Positions 10,858-18,394 of a DNA stretch of 64,000 bases are shown piece after piece (the first letter of the stretch is position 1; every line of letters starts with the position of its first letter). A model generated the notes under the pieces. The model saw only the letters and a program-made list of their open reading frames with translations. It was not told the origin of the DNA and did not search any database. Source of the stretch: Nocardioides sp. Soil774 (GTDB lineage: Bacteria; Actinomycetota; Actinomycetes; Propionibacteriales; Nocardioidaceae); assembly GCF_001428125.1 (NCBI RefSeq), contig NZ_LMSM01000008.1, positions 62,001 to 126,000 on the forward strand, in the 5' to 3' direction. The translations under genes and the position numbers were made by a program.

Positions 10858-11988
10858 TCAGTGGTCGATGTGGCAGGGGCCGGCTGCGGCGTTGATGCAG
10901 GTCTGCACCTTGATGTCGCCGGTCTCGCCGGGCACGGCGGTGGTGATCGCACCGTTGCGCAGGTCGCGCACGCTGCCCTCGCGCAGCGGGATGACGCAGC
11001 CCATGCAGATGCCCATGCGGCACCCGCTCGGCATGAGCACCCCGGCCTCCTCGGCGGCGTCGAGGATCGGCGTGGCGCCGTCGACCTCGAGGGTGGTGCC
11101 GGAGGTGAAGCTCACGGTGCCGCCGTCGCCGGGCTCGACGCGGGCGGTGCGGAACTGCTCGGTCGTCAGCGTGATGCCGGCGGCCTCGTGGTGCGCGGCC
11201 AGGGCGTCGAGCAGGCCGGCGGGGCCGCACGCCAGCGTCGTACGCTCGCCGAGGTCGGGCACCAGGTCGGCCAGGTCGTCGACGGCGAGCACGCCGTGCT
11301 CGTCGTCGTAGCGCGCGACCAGGCGGATCGCGCCGGCGGCGTCGAGCGCCTCGAGGTCGCGGATGAAGATCGAGTCGGGGTGGCTGGGAGCCACGTGCAC
11401 GACCACGATGTCGTGGTCGGCGCTGCGGGCCGGGCGCAGCACGCCCTCGTCGGTGCTCGGGAACAGGTTGCGCAGCATGCCGATCACCGGGGTGATGCCC
11501 GAGCCGGCGGTCACCATGAGGAACTTGCCGCCCTCGGGCGGCAGGACGAACTCGCCGGCGGCCTGCTCGAGGTGCACCAGGGTGCCGGGCCGGGCCTCGT
11601 GCACGAGGTGGTTGCTCACCAGCCCGTCGGGCACGGCCTTGACGGTGATGGAGATGCGGCCGTCGCGGCGCGGACCGTGGGTCAACGAGTAGGCGCGCCA
11701 CTGGCGTACGCCGTCGATGTCGATGCCGATGCGGAGGTACTGGCCGGGCACGTGGCCCGCCCAGTCGGCGCCGGGGCGGATCACGATGGTGGCGGCGTCG
11801 GCGGTCTCGGGCTCGATCGACTCGATGCGACCACGCAGGTCGGCACCGGCGCGCAGGGGCGCGAACAGGTCCATGAAGTCGGCGGGCAGGTAGGGGGTGG
11901 TGGCGGCCTCGGCGACGCGGACCAGGCGGTCTCCCACCTTCCTGCCCAGCCGTGCGCCGCGCACCGGCGGCTCGAGAGTCGTGCTCAT
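10858..11988 (-). CDS. Ferredoxin reductase with C-terminal [2Fe-2S] domain (desaturase partner)
   Basis: I use the ATG at 11988 (MSTTLEPP, 376 residues); the open frame upstream crosses the divergent regulator. It has an FAD-binding barrel (RAYSLTHGPRRDG), an NAD-binding domain (MVTAGSGITPVIGMLR; CGPAGLLDAL) and a C-terminal plant-type ferredoxin domain with CRMGICMGCV and a fourth Cys in QTCINAAAGPC. It moves electrons from NAD(P)H to the desaturase encoded next, as for the Rv3230c/DesA3 pair. The upstream gap to the PucR gene is 103 bp with a palindromic operator. Confidence 0.9.
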   Translation of the reverse strand: MSTTLEPPVRGARLGRKVGDRLVRVAEAATTPYLPADFMDLFAPLRAGADLRGRIESIEPETADAATIVIRPGADWAGHVPGQYLRIGIDIDGVRQWRAYSLTHGPRRDGRISITVKAVPDGLVSNHLVHEARPGTLVHLEQAAGEFVLPPEGGKFLMVTAGSGITPVIGMLRNLFPSTDEGVLRPARSADHDIVVVHVAPSHPDSIFIRDLEALDAAGAIRLVARYDDEHGVLAVDDLADLVPDLGERTTLACGPAGLLDALAAHHEAAGITLTTEQFRTARVEPGDGGTVSFTSGTTLEVDGATPILDAAEEAGVLMPSGCRMGICMGCVIPLREGSVRDLRNGAITTAVPGETGDIKVQTCINAAAGPCHIDH

Positions 11989-12047
11989 GAGAACAAATGT
12001 CGCGGATCCGGGCGCTGACTTCCTGCCTCGAGCACGTGAATCGGGCG

Positions 12048-12072
12048 TAGACTCTTGTTCGTCGCGAACAAG
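12048..12072 (+). promoter_or_regulatory. PucR-gene -10 and palindromic operator
   Basis: TAGACT (TANNNT) at 12048-12053 is a probable -10 for the PucR-type gene. It is followed at once by CTTGTTCG-TCG-CGAACAAG (12054-12072), a perfect 8-bp inverted repeat with a 3-nt spacer that would cover the transcription start. A further GAACAA half-site lies at 11991-11996, next to the reductase start codon. Both divergent genes could be repressed from here. Confidence 0.65.
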
Positions 12073-12091
12073 ATTGACCCCGGGAGGGCCA

Positions 12092-13273
12092 ATGACCTCA
12101 CGCAGTGTGCGTCCCACCACACAATTGCAGACCGTCGTGGGGCTCGACCCCCACGTGGCCGACGCCCTGCGCTCACGGCTGGCCGACGTCGCCGACCGTG
12201 CGGTGCTCACCATCATCGACGAGGTGCCGAGCTACACCGGCGCGCTCACCGGGCGCATGGGCGAGGTGATCCGCAACGCCGTCCAGCTCGCGCTCGGCGG
12301 CTTCCTCACCCTCGCCACCCGCCAGGACGCCGACGCCCCCAAGGCGCCGGCCATCGAGGGCGCCTACCAGCTCGGGCGGGGCGAGGCCCGCAGCGGGCGC
12401 ACGGTCGAGGCGCTGCTCGCGGCCTACCGCGTGGGGGCCCGCGTTTCCTGGCGCGACATGGCCGATGCGGCCGTGGCGGCCGGGATCGACCCCGGCCAGC
12501 TCGCCCGCTTCGCCGAGCTGGTCTTCGCCTACATCGACGAGCTCTCGGCCGCCTCGGTCGCCGGGCACACCGACGAGCTCGAGAGCAGCGGACGGGTCCG
12601 CCAGCGCAACCTCGAGCGGCTCGCACGGGCCCTGCTCACCGGGGCGCCGGCCGACGCGGTCGCGGCGGCCGCCGAGCGGGCCGACTGGGAGCCGCCCGCC
12701 ACCCTGACCGCGGTCGTGCTGCCCGAGTCGCAGGTCTCGGCGGCGCTGACCGCGCTCGACCCGGGCACGCTGCAGCCCACCGACGACGTACCCGGCCTGC
12801 CCGACGGCCACGCGTCGCTGCTCGTCCCCGGGAGCGGCTCCGCCGGGGCGCGCCCCGCCCTGCTGCGTGCGCTGCGCGACACCGACGCGGTCGTCGGCCC
12901 CGGCTCGCCGTGGCTGGAGGCTGCGGCCTCCCACGCCCGGGCGCTGCGGTGCGCGGCCCTCGGCCTGGACGGCCTCGTCGACTCCGAGGAGCACCTCGCC
13001 GCGCTCGTGCTCGGCGCCGACCCCGACGCCCGCGCCGACCTGCGCGCGCGGGTGCTCGCTCCGCTGGCCGACCTGCGACCATCGACGGCCGAGAAGCTCA
13101 CCGACACGCTGCGCAGCTGGCTGCTCCACCACGGGCGCCGCGACGCCGTGGCCGAGGAGCTCTTCGTCCACGCCCAGACCGTGCGCTACCGCGTGCAGCA
13201 GCTGCGCGAGGTCTACGGCGACCGCTTGGAGGACCCGGCGTTCGTGCTCGACGCGACGCTCGCGCTGGCGTAG
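12092..13273 (+). CDS. PucR/CdaR-family transcriptional regulator
   Basis: The ATG at 12092 has GGGAGG seven bases upstream and gives 393 residues. The N-terminal two-thirds look like an RsbRD-type helical domain followed by a GGDEF-like/CdaR region without catalytic motifs. The C-terminal 60 residues hold the PucR helix-turn-helix (VAEELFVHAQTVRYRVQQL). It is divergent from the desaturase-reductase operon and most likely controls it in response to membrane or fatty-acid state; the operator at 12054-12072 is the likely site. The ligand is unknown. Confidence 0.85.
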   Translation: MTSRSVRPTTQLQTVVGLDPHVADALRSRLADVADRAVLTIIDEVPSYTGALTGRMGEVIRNAVQLALGGFLTLATRQDADAPKAPAIEGAYQLGRGEARSGRTVEALLAAYRVGARVSWRDMADAAVAAGIDPGQLARFAELVFAYIDELSAASVAGHTDELESSGRVRQRNLERLARALLTGAPADAVAAAAERADWEPPATLTAVVLPESQVSAALTALDPGTLQPTDDVPGLPDGHASLLVPGSGSAGARPALLRALRDTDAVVGPGSPWLEAAASHARALRCAALGLDGLVDSEEHLAALVLGADPDARADLRARVLAPLADLRPSTAEKLTDTLRSWLLHHGRRDAVAEELFVHAQTVRYRVQQLREVYGDRLEDPAFVLDATLALA

Positions 13274-13322
13274 GGCGCTGGCAGCGGGCCAGTGTTGCTG
13301 GGCGAGGAGGCGGGCCGGCGGC

Positions 13323-13398
13323 GCTGTAACGCCGGGTTAGTGCTTATAGGGACCCCGTTGCACCATGGGTAGAACAAGCACCAACCCGGCGTTACAGC
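13323..13398. repeat. 76-bp palindromic element, copy 1
   Basis: The left end begins GCTGTAACGCCGGGTTAGTGC and the right end is ACCCGGCGTTACAGC, forming a hairpin with arms of about 22 bp and one G-T wobble. The 21-base left arm is identical to that of the copy at 40621-40696, both are 76 bp, and only the centre differs. It lies between the convergent PucR and amidohydrolase genes and can serve as a bidirectional terminator. Confidence 0.8.
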
Positions 13399-13408
13399 AG
13401 GGCCGCAC

Positions 13409-14893
13409 TCAGCCCCGCTCGTACGCCGCCTCGCCGGCCACCCAGGTCACCGCGACCCGGTCGGCGAAGGCCTGCAGGCGCCGGGCGTGCTCGCGGTCGG
13501 AGCCGCCGTCGAGCGGGTCGGCGTCGAGCAGGACGAGGTCGCCCGGGTGCCCGACGGCGACCGTGCCCCAGCCGTCGGTCGAGGCGGCGAGCGCCTCGCG
13601 GGCGGTGATCGACTGCTCGGGGTGCCACGGCTCACGGTCGTCACCGGAGCGGTGGACCGCGGAGGCGACGGCCAGCCAGGGGTCGAGCGGCGAGACGGGG
13701 GCGTCCGAGCCGAGGACGACGTCGACACCGTCGTCCAGCATCCAGCGCAGCGGGAAGCAGCGCTCGGCGCGACCGGGCCAGAGCCGCTCGGTGACGTCGC
13801 GGTCGTCGAGCAGGTGGGCGGGCTGCACGCTGGCGCGCACGCCGAGCTCGGCCATGCGGCGTACGTCGTCGCGGGTGGTGAGCTGCACGTGCTCGATGCC
13901 GCCGCGGGCGCCGGTGTCGGCGAAGGCGGCGAGGGCCTCGGTGACCGCGCGGTCACCGATGGCGTGCACCGCCACGTCGAGGCCACCGGCGGCGGCGCGC
14001 GCGAGGAGCGAGCGCAGCTCCTCGGGGGTCTGGTTGGGCTGGCCCTCCTCAGCGCCCGGCACGGCCTTCTCGGCGTAGGGCTCGCAGCACCAGGCGGTGC
14101 GGGTGTTGAGCGAGCCGTCGCTGATGATCTTGAGCGGGCCCATGGTCAGGCGCGGGTCGTCGTCGAGCGGGTCGCCGGAGCGCAGCCCGCGGGCGAGCAC
14201 GTCGTCGAGGCCGTCGGCGTAGCAGGCGTGCCGGATCCGCAGCAGGTCGGCGCCCCCGCTCCACCGGGCCACCCAGTCGGCGACCCCGCCGCTGAACTCG
14301 AGGTCGACGAGGCCCACCACGCCCTGTGCGGCGGCGGCCTCCATCGAGCGGCGGTAGGCCTCCGGGCTGGTGCCGTCGGAGCCCACGACCGCCGCGAGCC
14401 GGCCGTAGGCCAGGAACCACTCGGCCTCGGTGACCACGCTGTCCCGGGTCGGCAGGGCAAGCATGTGCAGGGCGGTGGTGTTGAGCCAGCCGTGGTGGCC
14501 GTCGCCGGCGATCAGCACGATCGGCTGGTCGGTGTCGATGGCGTCGAGGTCGGAGACGGTCGGGTTGTCCGGCCACGCCGTGGGCCGGTGTCCCCACCCG
14601 ATGACCGGGAGGTCGGGCCACTGCTCGAGCCGCTCGCGCACGAGCGTGACCGCGTCGGCGCTGGAGCGCGCCGGCCCGAGGTCGAGGCGCGCCGAGGCGA
14701 GCGTCCACTGGCCGAGGTGCACGTGCTGGTCCCACAGCCCGGGCATCAGCCAGCGCCCGCCCGCGTCGTACGACGTCCCGCGGGGCGCGAGGTCAGCGCC
14801 CACCTCGACCACGCGGCCGTCCTCGAGGCGTACGTCGACGGGGCCGGGGACGGTCTCGGTGACGGCGACGAGGTGGGCGTTGCGGATGAGCAC
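13409..14893 (-). CDS. Amidohydrolase, YtcJ-like (amidohydrolase_3)
   Basis: The GTG at 14893 (494 residues) is preferred over the upstream extension because TACGGT, a TANNNT -10, ends six bases before it (leaderless). Metal-binding HVH occurs in LWDQHVHLGQW near residue 55-60, with further ligands around AGDGHHGWLN, VAVHAIGDRAV and VVLGSDAPVSPLDP. The fold is a metal-dependent TIM barrel that hydrolyses C-N bonds; family members act on imidazolone-like or amide substrates. The exact substrate is unknown. There is no signal peptide, so it is cytoplasmic. Confidence 0.88.
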   Translation of the reverse strand: MLIRNAHLVAVTETVPGPVDVRLEDGRVVEVGADLAPRGTSYDAGGRWLMPGLWDQHVHLGQWTLASARLDLGPARSSADAVTLVRERLEQWPDLPVIGWGHRPTAWPDNPTVSDLDAIDTDQPIVLIAGDGHHGWLNTTALHMLALPTRDSVVTEAEWFLAYGRLAAVVGSDGTSPEAYRRSMEAAAAQGVVGLVDLEFSGGVADWVARWSGGADLLRIRHACYADGLDDVLARGLRSGDPLDDDPRLTMGPLKIISDGSLNTRTAWCCEPYAEKAVPGAEEGQPNQTPEELRSLLARAAAGGLDVAVHAIGDRAVTEALAAFADTGARGGIEHVQLTTRDDVRRMAELGVRASVQPAHLLDDRDVTERLWPGRAERCFPLRWMLDDGVDVVLGSDAPVSPLDPWLAVASAVHRSGDDREPWHPEQSITAREALAASTDGWGTVAVGHPGDLVLLDADPLDGGSDREHARRLQAFADRVAVTWVAGEAAYERG

Positions 14894-14997
14894 GGGACCA
14901 CCGTAGGAGGTGCAGGTCACCCCTGCGCGACGACCCCGCGCGCGCACCCGGGGCGGCGGCTGGACCAGACCACCCCGAGGGGCGACATACTGTCCGG

Positions 14998-15657
14998 GTG
15001 GAGTGGCGGGGGGCTGCAGTGCTGGTCGCGCTCCTGGCCGTCGGCGCCGGGAGCGGCTTCGCCGCGTCCGCACAGACCCGCGACACCTCCATCGGCACCG
15101 GAGTGGCCGCCCCGGTGCCCGCCGCGGGCCCGGACATGCCGATCGAGGCGCCCCGTCCCTACCAGCCAGACCCCGACGACCCGCCCCTCGAGGCCGGCAT
15201 CGCGATGCGGCGCGAGACGCTGGGCAGCGGCAAGTTCGAGATCACCTTCCCCGCCCCGGTCGGCTGGAGCACGAACGCCAACGCCACCAACGAGTGGAAG
15301 CTGAAGAAGCCCGGCACGTCCAACAACAGCTACGTGATGCGCATCGAGCAGATCAACAGCCAGGACATCACCATCGAGGACGCCATCAACATCCGCATCG
15401 AGCGCCTCGGCGCCGAGCAGGACGACGTCTCGATCAAGGACCGCGGCGCGAGCTCGCTGGAGTACACCTACCGCAGCAACGAGGGCAACAAGCGCCACAG
15501 CTTCATGCGCTGGCTCGACCTCGACCAGAGCGGCCAGGCCGACGTCGAGATCGTCGTGCACGGCCGCGAGATGGACGTGCCCGGGAGCCGGGCGCTCATC
15601 CGGCGGGTCGCCGACGGCATGCGCGGCGCCACCGCGCAGGCGATCGAGCTGCCCTGA
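14998..15657 (+). CDS. Secreted/anchored protein, paralogue 1 of a two-gene family
   Basis: This 219-residue protein has an N-terminal hydrophobic segment (about residues 6-24), a Pro-rich linker (PRPYQPDPDDPPLEAG) and a folded domain starting FEITFPAPVGW and ending near RRVADGMR. CATACT at 14986-14991 is a -10 six bases before the GTG, so it is probably leaderless. The domain is clearly related to the next gene product (shared NEW, YVMRIEQ, WLDLxxSxxAxVEI) and weakly to the external domain of the kinase at 16326-17795. Function unknown; it may be an extracytoplasmic sensor or accessory protein. Confidence 0.75.
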   Translation: MEWRGAAVLVALLAVGAGSGFAASAQTRDTSIGTGVAAPVPAAGPDMPIEAPRPYQPDPDDPPLEAGIAMRRETLGSGKFEITFPAPVGWSTNANATNEWKLKKPGTSNNSYVMRIEQINSQDITIEDAINIRIERLGAEQDDVSIKDRGASSLEYTYRSNEGNKRHSFMRWLDLDQSGQADVEIVVHGREMDVPGSRALIRRVADGMRGATAQAIELP

Positions 15658-16304
15658 TGGGCGTCCCGGTCCGCCGCTGGGCGGGCGTGCTCGCGGTGCT
15701 GCTGGTCACCGGCCTGGTCACCGGCTTCGGCGCGTCCTGGGCGCTGGGCGAGAACCCCCGCGGCGACGGCACGGCGGCACCGGTCGCGGCCGCGTCGCCC
15801 AGCCTGCCCGTCGACCCGGTCCCCGAGCTGTTCCGCGACCCGGCGTACCCGCCCCTGGAGCCCCGCCTCAGGATGGTGAGGGGACAGGTCGGCACCGGCG
15901 ACTTCCAGATGGTGCTGCCGGTGCCGCGGGGCTGGGACTTCTCGGAGAACTCGCTCAACGAGTGGCAGTGGCGCCCGCCCGGCCAGCCGTCCTTCGGCTA
16001 CGTCATGCGCGTCGAGCAGGTGCTGAGCAACCGGCGCTCGATCGACTGGACCCTCAACCGGCGCATCGCCGAGCTCTACGAGGACGAGTCCAACGTGAGG
16101 ATCCTCGGCCAGGACGACGGGCGGCTGCACTTCTCGTACGTCACCAGCAACCACCTGCGCAACGGCTACCTCACCTGGCTCGACCTCACCGGCTCCGACA
16201 ACGCGCAGGTGGAGATCGCGGTCACCGGCCGCGCCGTCGACGAGGAGGGCATGGCCGACCTCATCTCCCGCGTCGCCTCGGGGATCCGGCTCGGCGGAGA
16301 CTGA
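15657..16304 (+). CDS. Secreted/anchored protein, paralogue 2
   Basis: The ATG at 15657 overlaps the previous stop (TGATG); the product has 215 residues. It has an N-terminal membrane segment (about 7-30), a linker with DPAYPPLEPRLRM, and the same domain as the preceding protein (FQMVLPVPRGW, NEW, YVMRVEQ, WLDLTGSDNAQVEI, RVASGIR). The pair arose by tandem duplication and diverged to roughly one-third identity by eye. I do not recognise a named family. The position next to a membrane kinase suggests a shared cell-envelope signalling role, which is inference. Confidence 0.75.
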   Translation: MGVPVRRWAGVLAVLLVTGLVTGFGASWALGENPRGDGTAAPVAAASPSLPVDPVPELFRDPAYPPLEPRLRMVRGQVGTGDFQMVLPVPRGWDFSENSLNEWQWRPPGQPSFGYVMRVEQVLSNRRSIDWTLNRRIAELYEDESNVRILGQDDGRLHFSYVTSNHLRNGYLTWLDLTGSDNAQVEIAVTGRAVDEEGMADLISRVASGIRLGGD

Positions 16305-16315
16305 CCGCACCGGTC

Positions 16316-16338
16316 GTCGGGCGTCTCAGATGCCCGAC
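16316..16338. terminator. Hairpin between convergent genes, stop codon in the loop
   Basis: GTCGGGC (16316-16322) pairs with GCCCGAC (16332-16338). The 9-nt loop holds the TGA of the kinase gene on the - strand. It probably ends transcription from both sides. Confidence 0.5.
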
Positions 16339-17795
16339 ACGGTGACGGAGTCGAGCACCTGGTTGGCGGTGGCCCGCTCGTCGCTGCGGACCTGCACCCA
16401 CAGCAGCTGGCTGGAGTTGACCTGGATGACGCGCTCGACCATGACGTCGGCGCCGGGACAGCCGCTGAAGAAGACCGTCATCGACGCGTCGCCGTCGCGC
16501 TGGTCGCGGATCAGGCCACCGGGCGCGTCGACGCACTCCTTGTGCTGCGGCACGCGCGAGGGCAGCTTGTCGGAGGCGAGGATGCCGACGAAGACGCCGG
16601 GCGACGGGTCGTCGGCGGAGTTCCAGCCGGCCCGGCTGCCCGAGGCCAGCGACGGCTGGGCCTGCTCGCCCTCGACGGGGGTCCACTGCTCGGGGTCGAC
16701 CTGGGCGGTCCACGACTCCGGCACCGTCACCGAGATCGTGCCCGTGCGGTCCGCGACGGTCCGCGTCGCGGTGCTCGTGCGCTCGAGGGTCCAGCCGGCC
16801 CCGGCGCCCACCGCGAGCACCAGCAGCGCGGCCACGACCGCCGCCGGACGCCGGGCCCGCCGCCACCGCCCCCCGGGCCGCAGCGGCGCCGCGTCGACGT
16901 CGCCGGCCGTGGTGGCAGCCGGCGGCTCGGCGCGCGTGAGGTCGGGGTCGATCGGCACCCACGTGCGCGGGGCATCCTCGACCTGGCCGCCCATCGCCTC
17001 CACCAGCGCGGCGGTGAAGGACGCGACGTCGTCGAAGCGGTCGTCGCGGTCGCGGGCCAGCGCGCGCAGCACGACCGCCTCGGCCTCGGCGTTGTCGATG
17101 CCCATCGGCGGCGGCGGTGCGGGGTCCTCGGCCGCGGACAGGCTGGTGTGGGAGAACGGCTGGCGGCCCGCCAGGAGGTAGTAGCCGAGCGCGGCCAGCG
17201 AGAACTGGTCGGCGCGGCCGTCCAGGCCCTCGCCGCGGGCCTGCTCGGGGGCGACGTACGTCGGGGTGCCGCCGACCATGGTCAGCCGCGACGACATGTC
17301 CATCGCCTTGCCGAGGCCGAGGTCGCCGACCATGGCGACGACCTGCGCGCCGCCGGGGTGCTCGACGCTGCGGAACAGCACGTTGGCGGGCTTGACGTCG
17401 CGGTGCAGCACCCCGCGGTCGTGCAGCGCGCTGAGCCCCTTGCCCACCTGGTCGATCACGGCCAGGGCCTCGCCGGGCGTGAGGGTGGCCAGCTCGAGGC
17501 GGTCGGCCAGCGTGCCCTGGTCGGCGTAGGCCATGACGAGGAAGGGGCGGTCGTCGGCGAGCTCCCCGGCGTCGTAGACGGTCACCACGTGGGGCGACTC
17601 GACCTTGCGCAGGAAGCGTCCCTCCTCGATGAAGCGCTGGCGGATGTGCAGGTCGCCCGCCCAGTTGTCGGCGAGCACCTTGATCGCCACGGGCGAGTCG
17701 AGGTGCTCGTCGTGCGCGAGCCAGACGGTCGCGAAGGCCCCGGACCCGATGCGACGCCGCACCGGGTACCGACCGAGACGAGAGGGAGCGGACAC
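16326..17795 (-). CDS. Membrane Ser/Thr protein kinase (PknB-like) with external domain
   Basis: This 489-residue protein starts at a GTG (17795) that lies six bases after a GATAAT -10. The kinase domain covers residues 8-270: glycine loop GSGAFATVW, Lys39 in VAIKV, catalytic HRDVKPANVL with Asp133, DLGLG in place of DFG, and PTYVAPEQARG. A single transmembrane helix lies near residue 335-355, after a basic stretch. The external 130 residues begin GTISVTVPESW and resemble the domains of the two upstream paralogues. It is divergent from an ECF sigma factor gene only 20 bp away. Substrates are unknown. Confidence 0.93.
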   Translation of the reverse strand: MSAPSRLGRYPVRRRIGSGAFATVWLAHDEHLDSPVAIKVLADNWAGDLHIRQRFIEEGRFLRKVESPHVVTVYDAGELADDRPFLVMAYADQGTLADRLELATLTPGEALAVIDQVGKGLSALHDRGVLHRDVKPANVLFRSVEHPGGAQVVAMVGDLGLGKAMDMSSRLTMVGGTPTYVAPEQARGEGLDGRADQFSLAALGYYLLAGRQPFSHTSLSAAEDPAPPPPMGIDNAEAEAVVLRALARDRDDRFDDVASFTAALVEAMGGQVEDAPRTWVPIDPDLTRAEPPAATTAGDVDAAPLRPGGRWRRARRPAAVVAALLVLAVGAGAGWTLERTSTATRTVADRTGTISVTVPESWTAQVDPEQWTPVEGEQAQPSLASGSRAGWNSADDPSPGVFVGILASDKLPSRVPQHKECVDAPGGLIRDQRDGDASMTVFFSGCPGADVMVERVIQVNSSQLLWVQVRSDERATANQVLDSVTVSGI

Positions 17796-17815
17796 CCGGG
17801 CATTATCGTGCAGGC
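17796..17815. promoter_or_regulatory. Overlapping back-to-back -10 elements in a 20-bp intergenic gap
   Basis: On the + strand TATCGT (17804-17809) is followed by six bases and the sigma-factor GTG at 17816. On the - strand GATAAT (17807-17802) is followed by six bases and the kinase GTG at 17795. The two hexamers overlap by four bases, so RNA polymerase could occupy only one at a time. Each -35 would lie in the coding sequence of the other gene. Confidence 0.6.
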
Positions 17816-18394
17816 GTGAGCAATACGGGGGACCACGGTGCCGCACTCGCGCCGGACGACATCGACGACCTGGCCCGACGGGCGCGCGACGGCGACCGTG
17901 AGGCGCTGGAGATGCTGCTCGCCGCGGTGCGCCCGCGGGTGCTCAACATCTGCCGCGGGGTGCTCCCCTACTCCAGCGACGCCGAGGACGCGTGCCAGGA
18001 GGCGATGCTCAACGTCGCGACCAAGATCCACACCTGGGGCGCGCGGGGCCGCTTCACGACCTGGCTGCACATCGTGTCGGTCAACAGCGCGCGCACGACG
18101 TACCGCCGGCTGAAGAACCTCGCCGTCCCGACCGACTTCGAGGACGGCGCCCACGACCGTCCCGACCCGCGCACCACCAGCGTGATCGCCGGCACCCGCC
18201 TCGACCTGCTCGAGGCGATGGAGACCATCGAGGTCGACCACCCGCAGTACGTCGAGCCGCTGCTGCTGCGCGACGTCTACGGCCTGCCCTACGACGAGAT
18301 CGCCGCGCTGGTCGACGCCCCGCTCGGCACCGTCAAGGCGCAGATCCACCACGGCCGCAAGCTGGCCCGCCCGTTGCTGCGCGGCGACCGGTGA
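17816..18394 (+). CDS. ECF-type RNA polymerase sigma factor
   Basis: This 192-residue protein has sigma region 2 (ARDGDREALEMLLAAVRPRV; SDAEDACQEAMLNVATKI; FTTWLHIVSVNSARTTYRR) and region 4 (PLLLRDVYGLPYDEIAALVDAPLGTVKAQIHHGRKLARPLL). It should direct RNA polymerase to a small regulon. No anti-sigma gene follows; instead a divergent membrane Ser/Thr kinase shares its promoter region, so control by phosphorylation is a reasonable idea, as in STPK-linked ECF groups. Its stop overlaps the GTG of the peptidase gene, suggesting co-transcription. Confidence 0.92.
   Translation: MSNTGDHGAALAPDDIDDLARRARDGDREALEMLLAAVRPRVLNICRGVLPYSSDAEDACQEAMLNVATKIHTWGARGRFTTWLHIVSVNSARTTYRRLKNLAVPTDFEDGAHDRPDPRTTSVIAGTRLDLLEAMETIEVDHPQYVEPLLLRDVYGLPYDEIAALVDAPLGTVKAQIHHGRKLARPLLRGDR

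Noticed and set aside
14894..15073. N-terminal extension of the amidohydrolase
   Set aside because: The extra 60 codons are Arg/Pro-rich, cross the divergent promoter and lie upstream of a leaderless -10 that fits the GTG at 14893.
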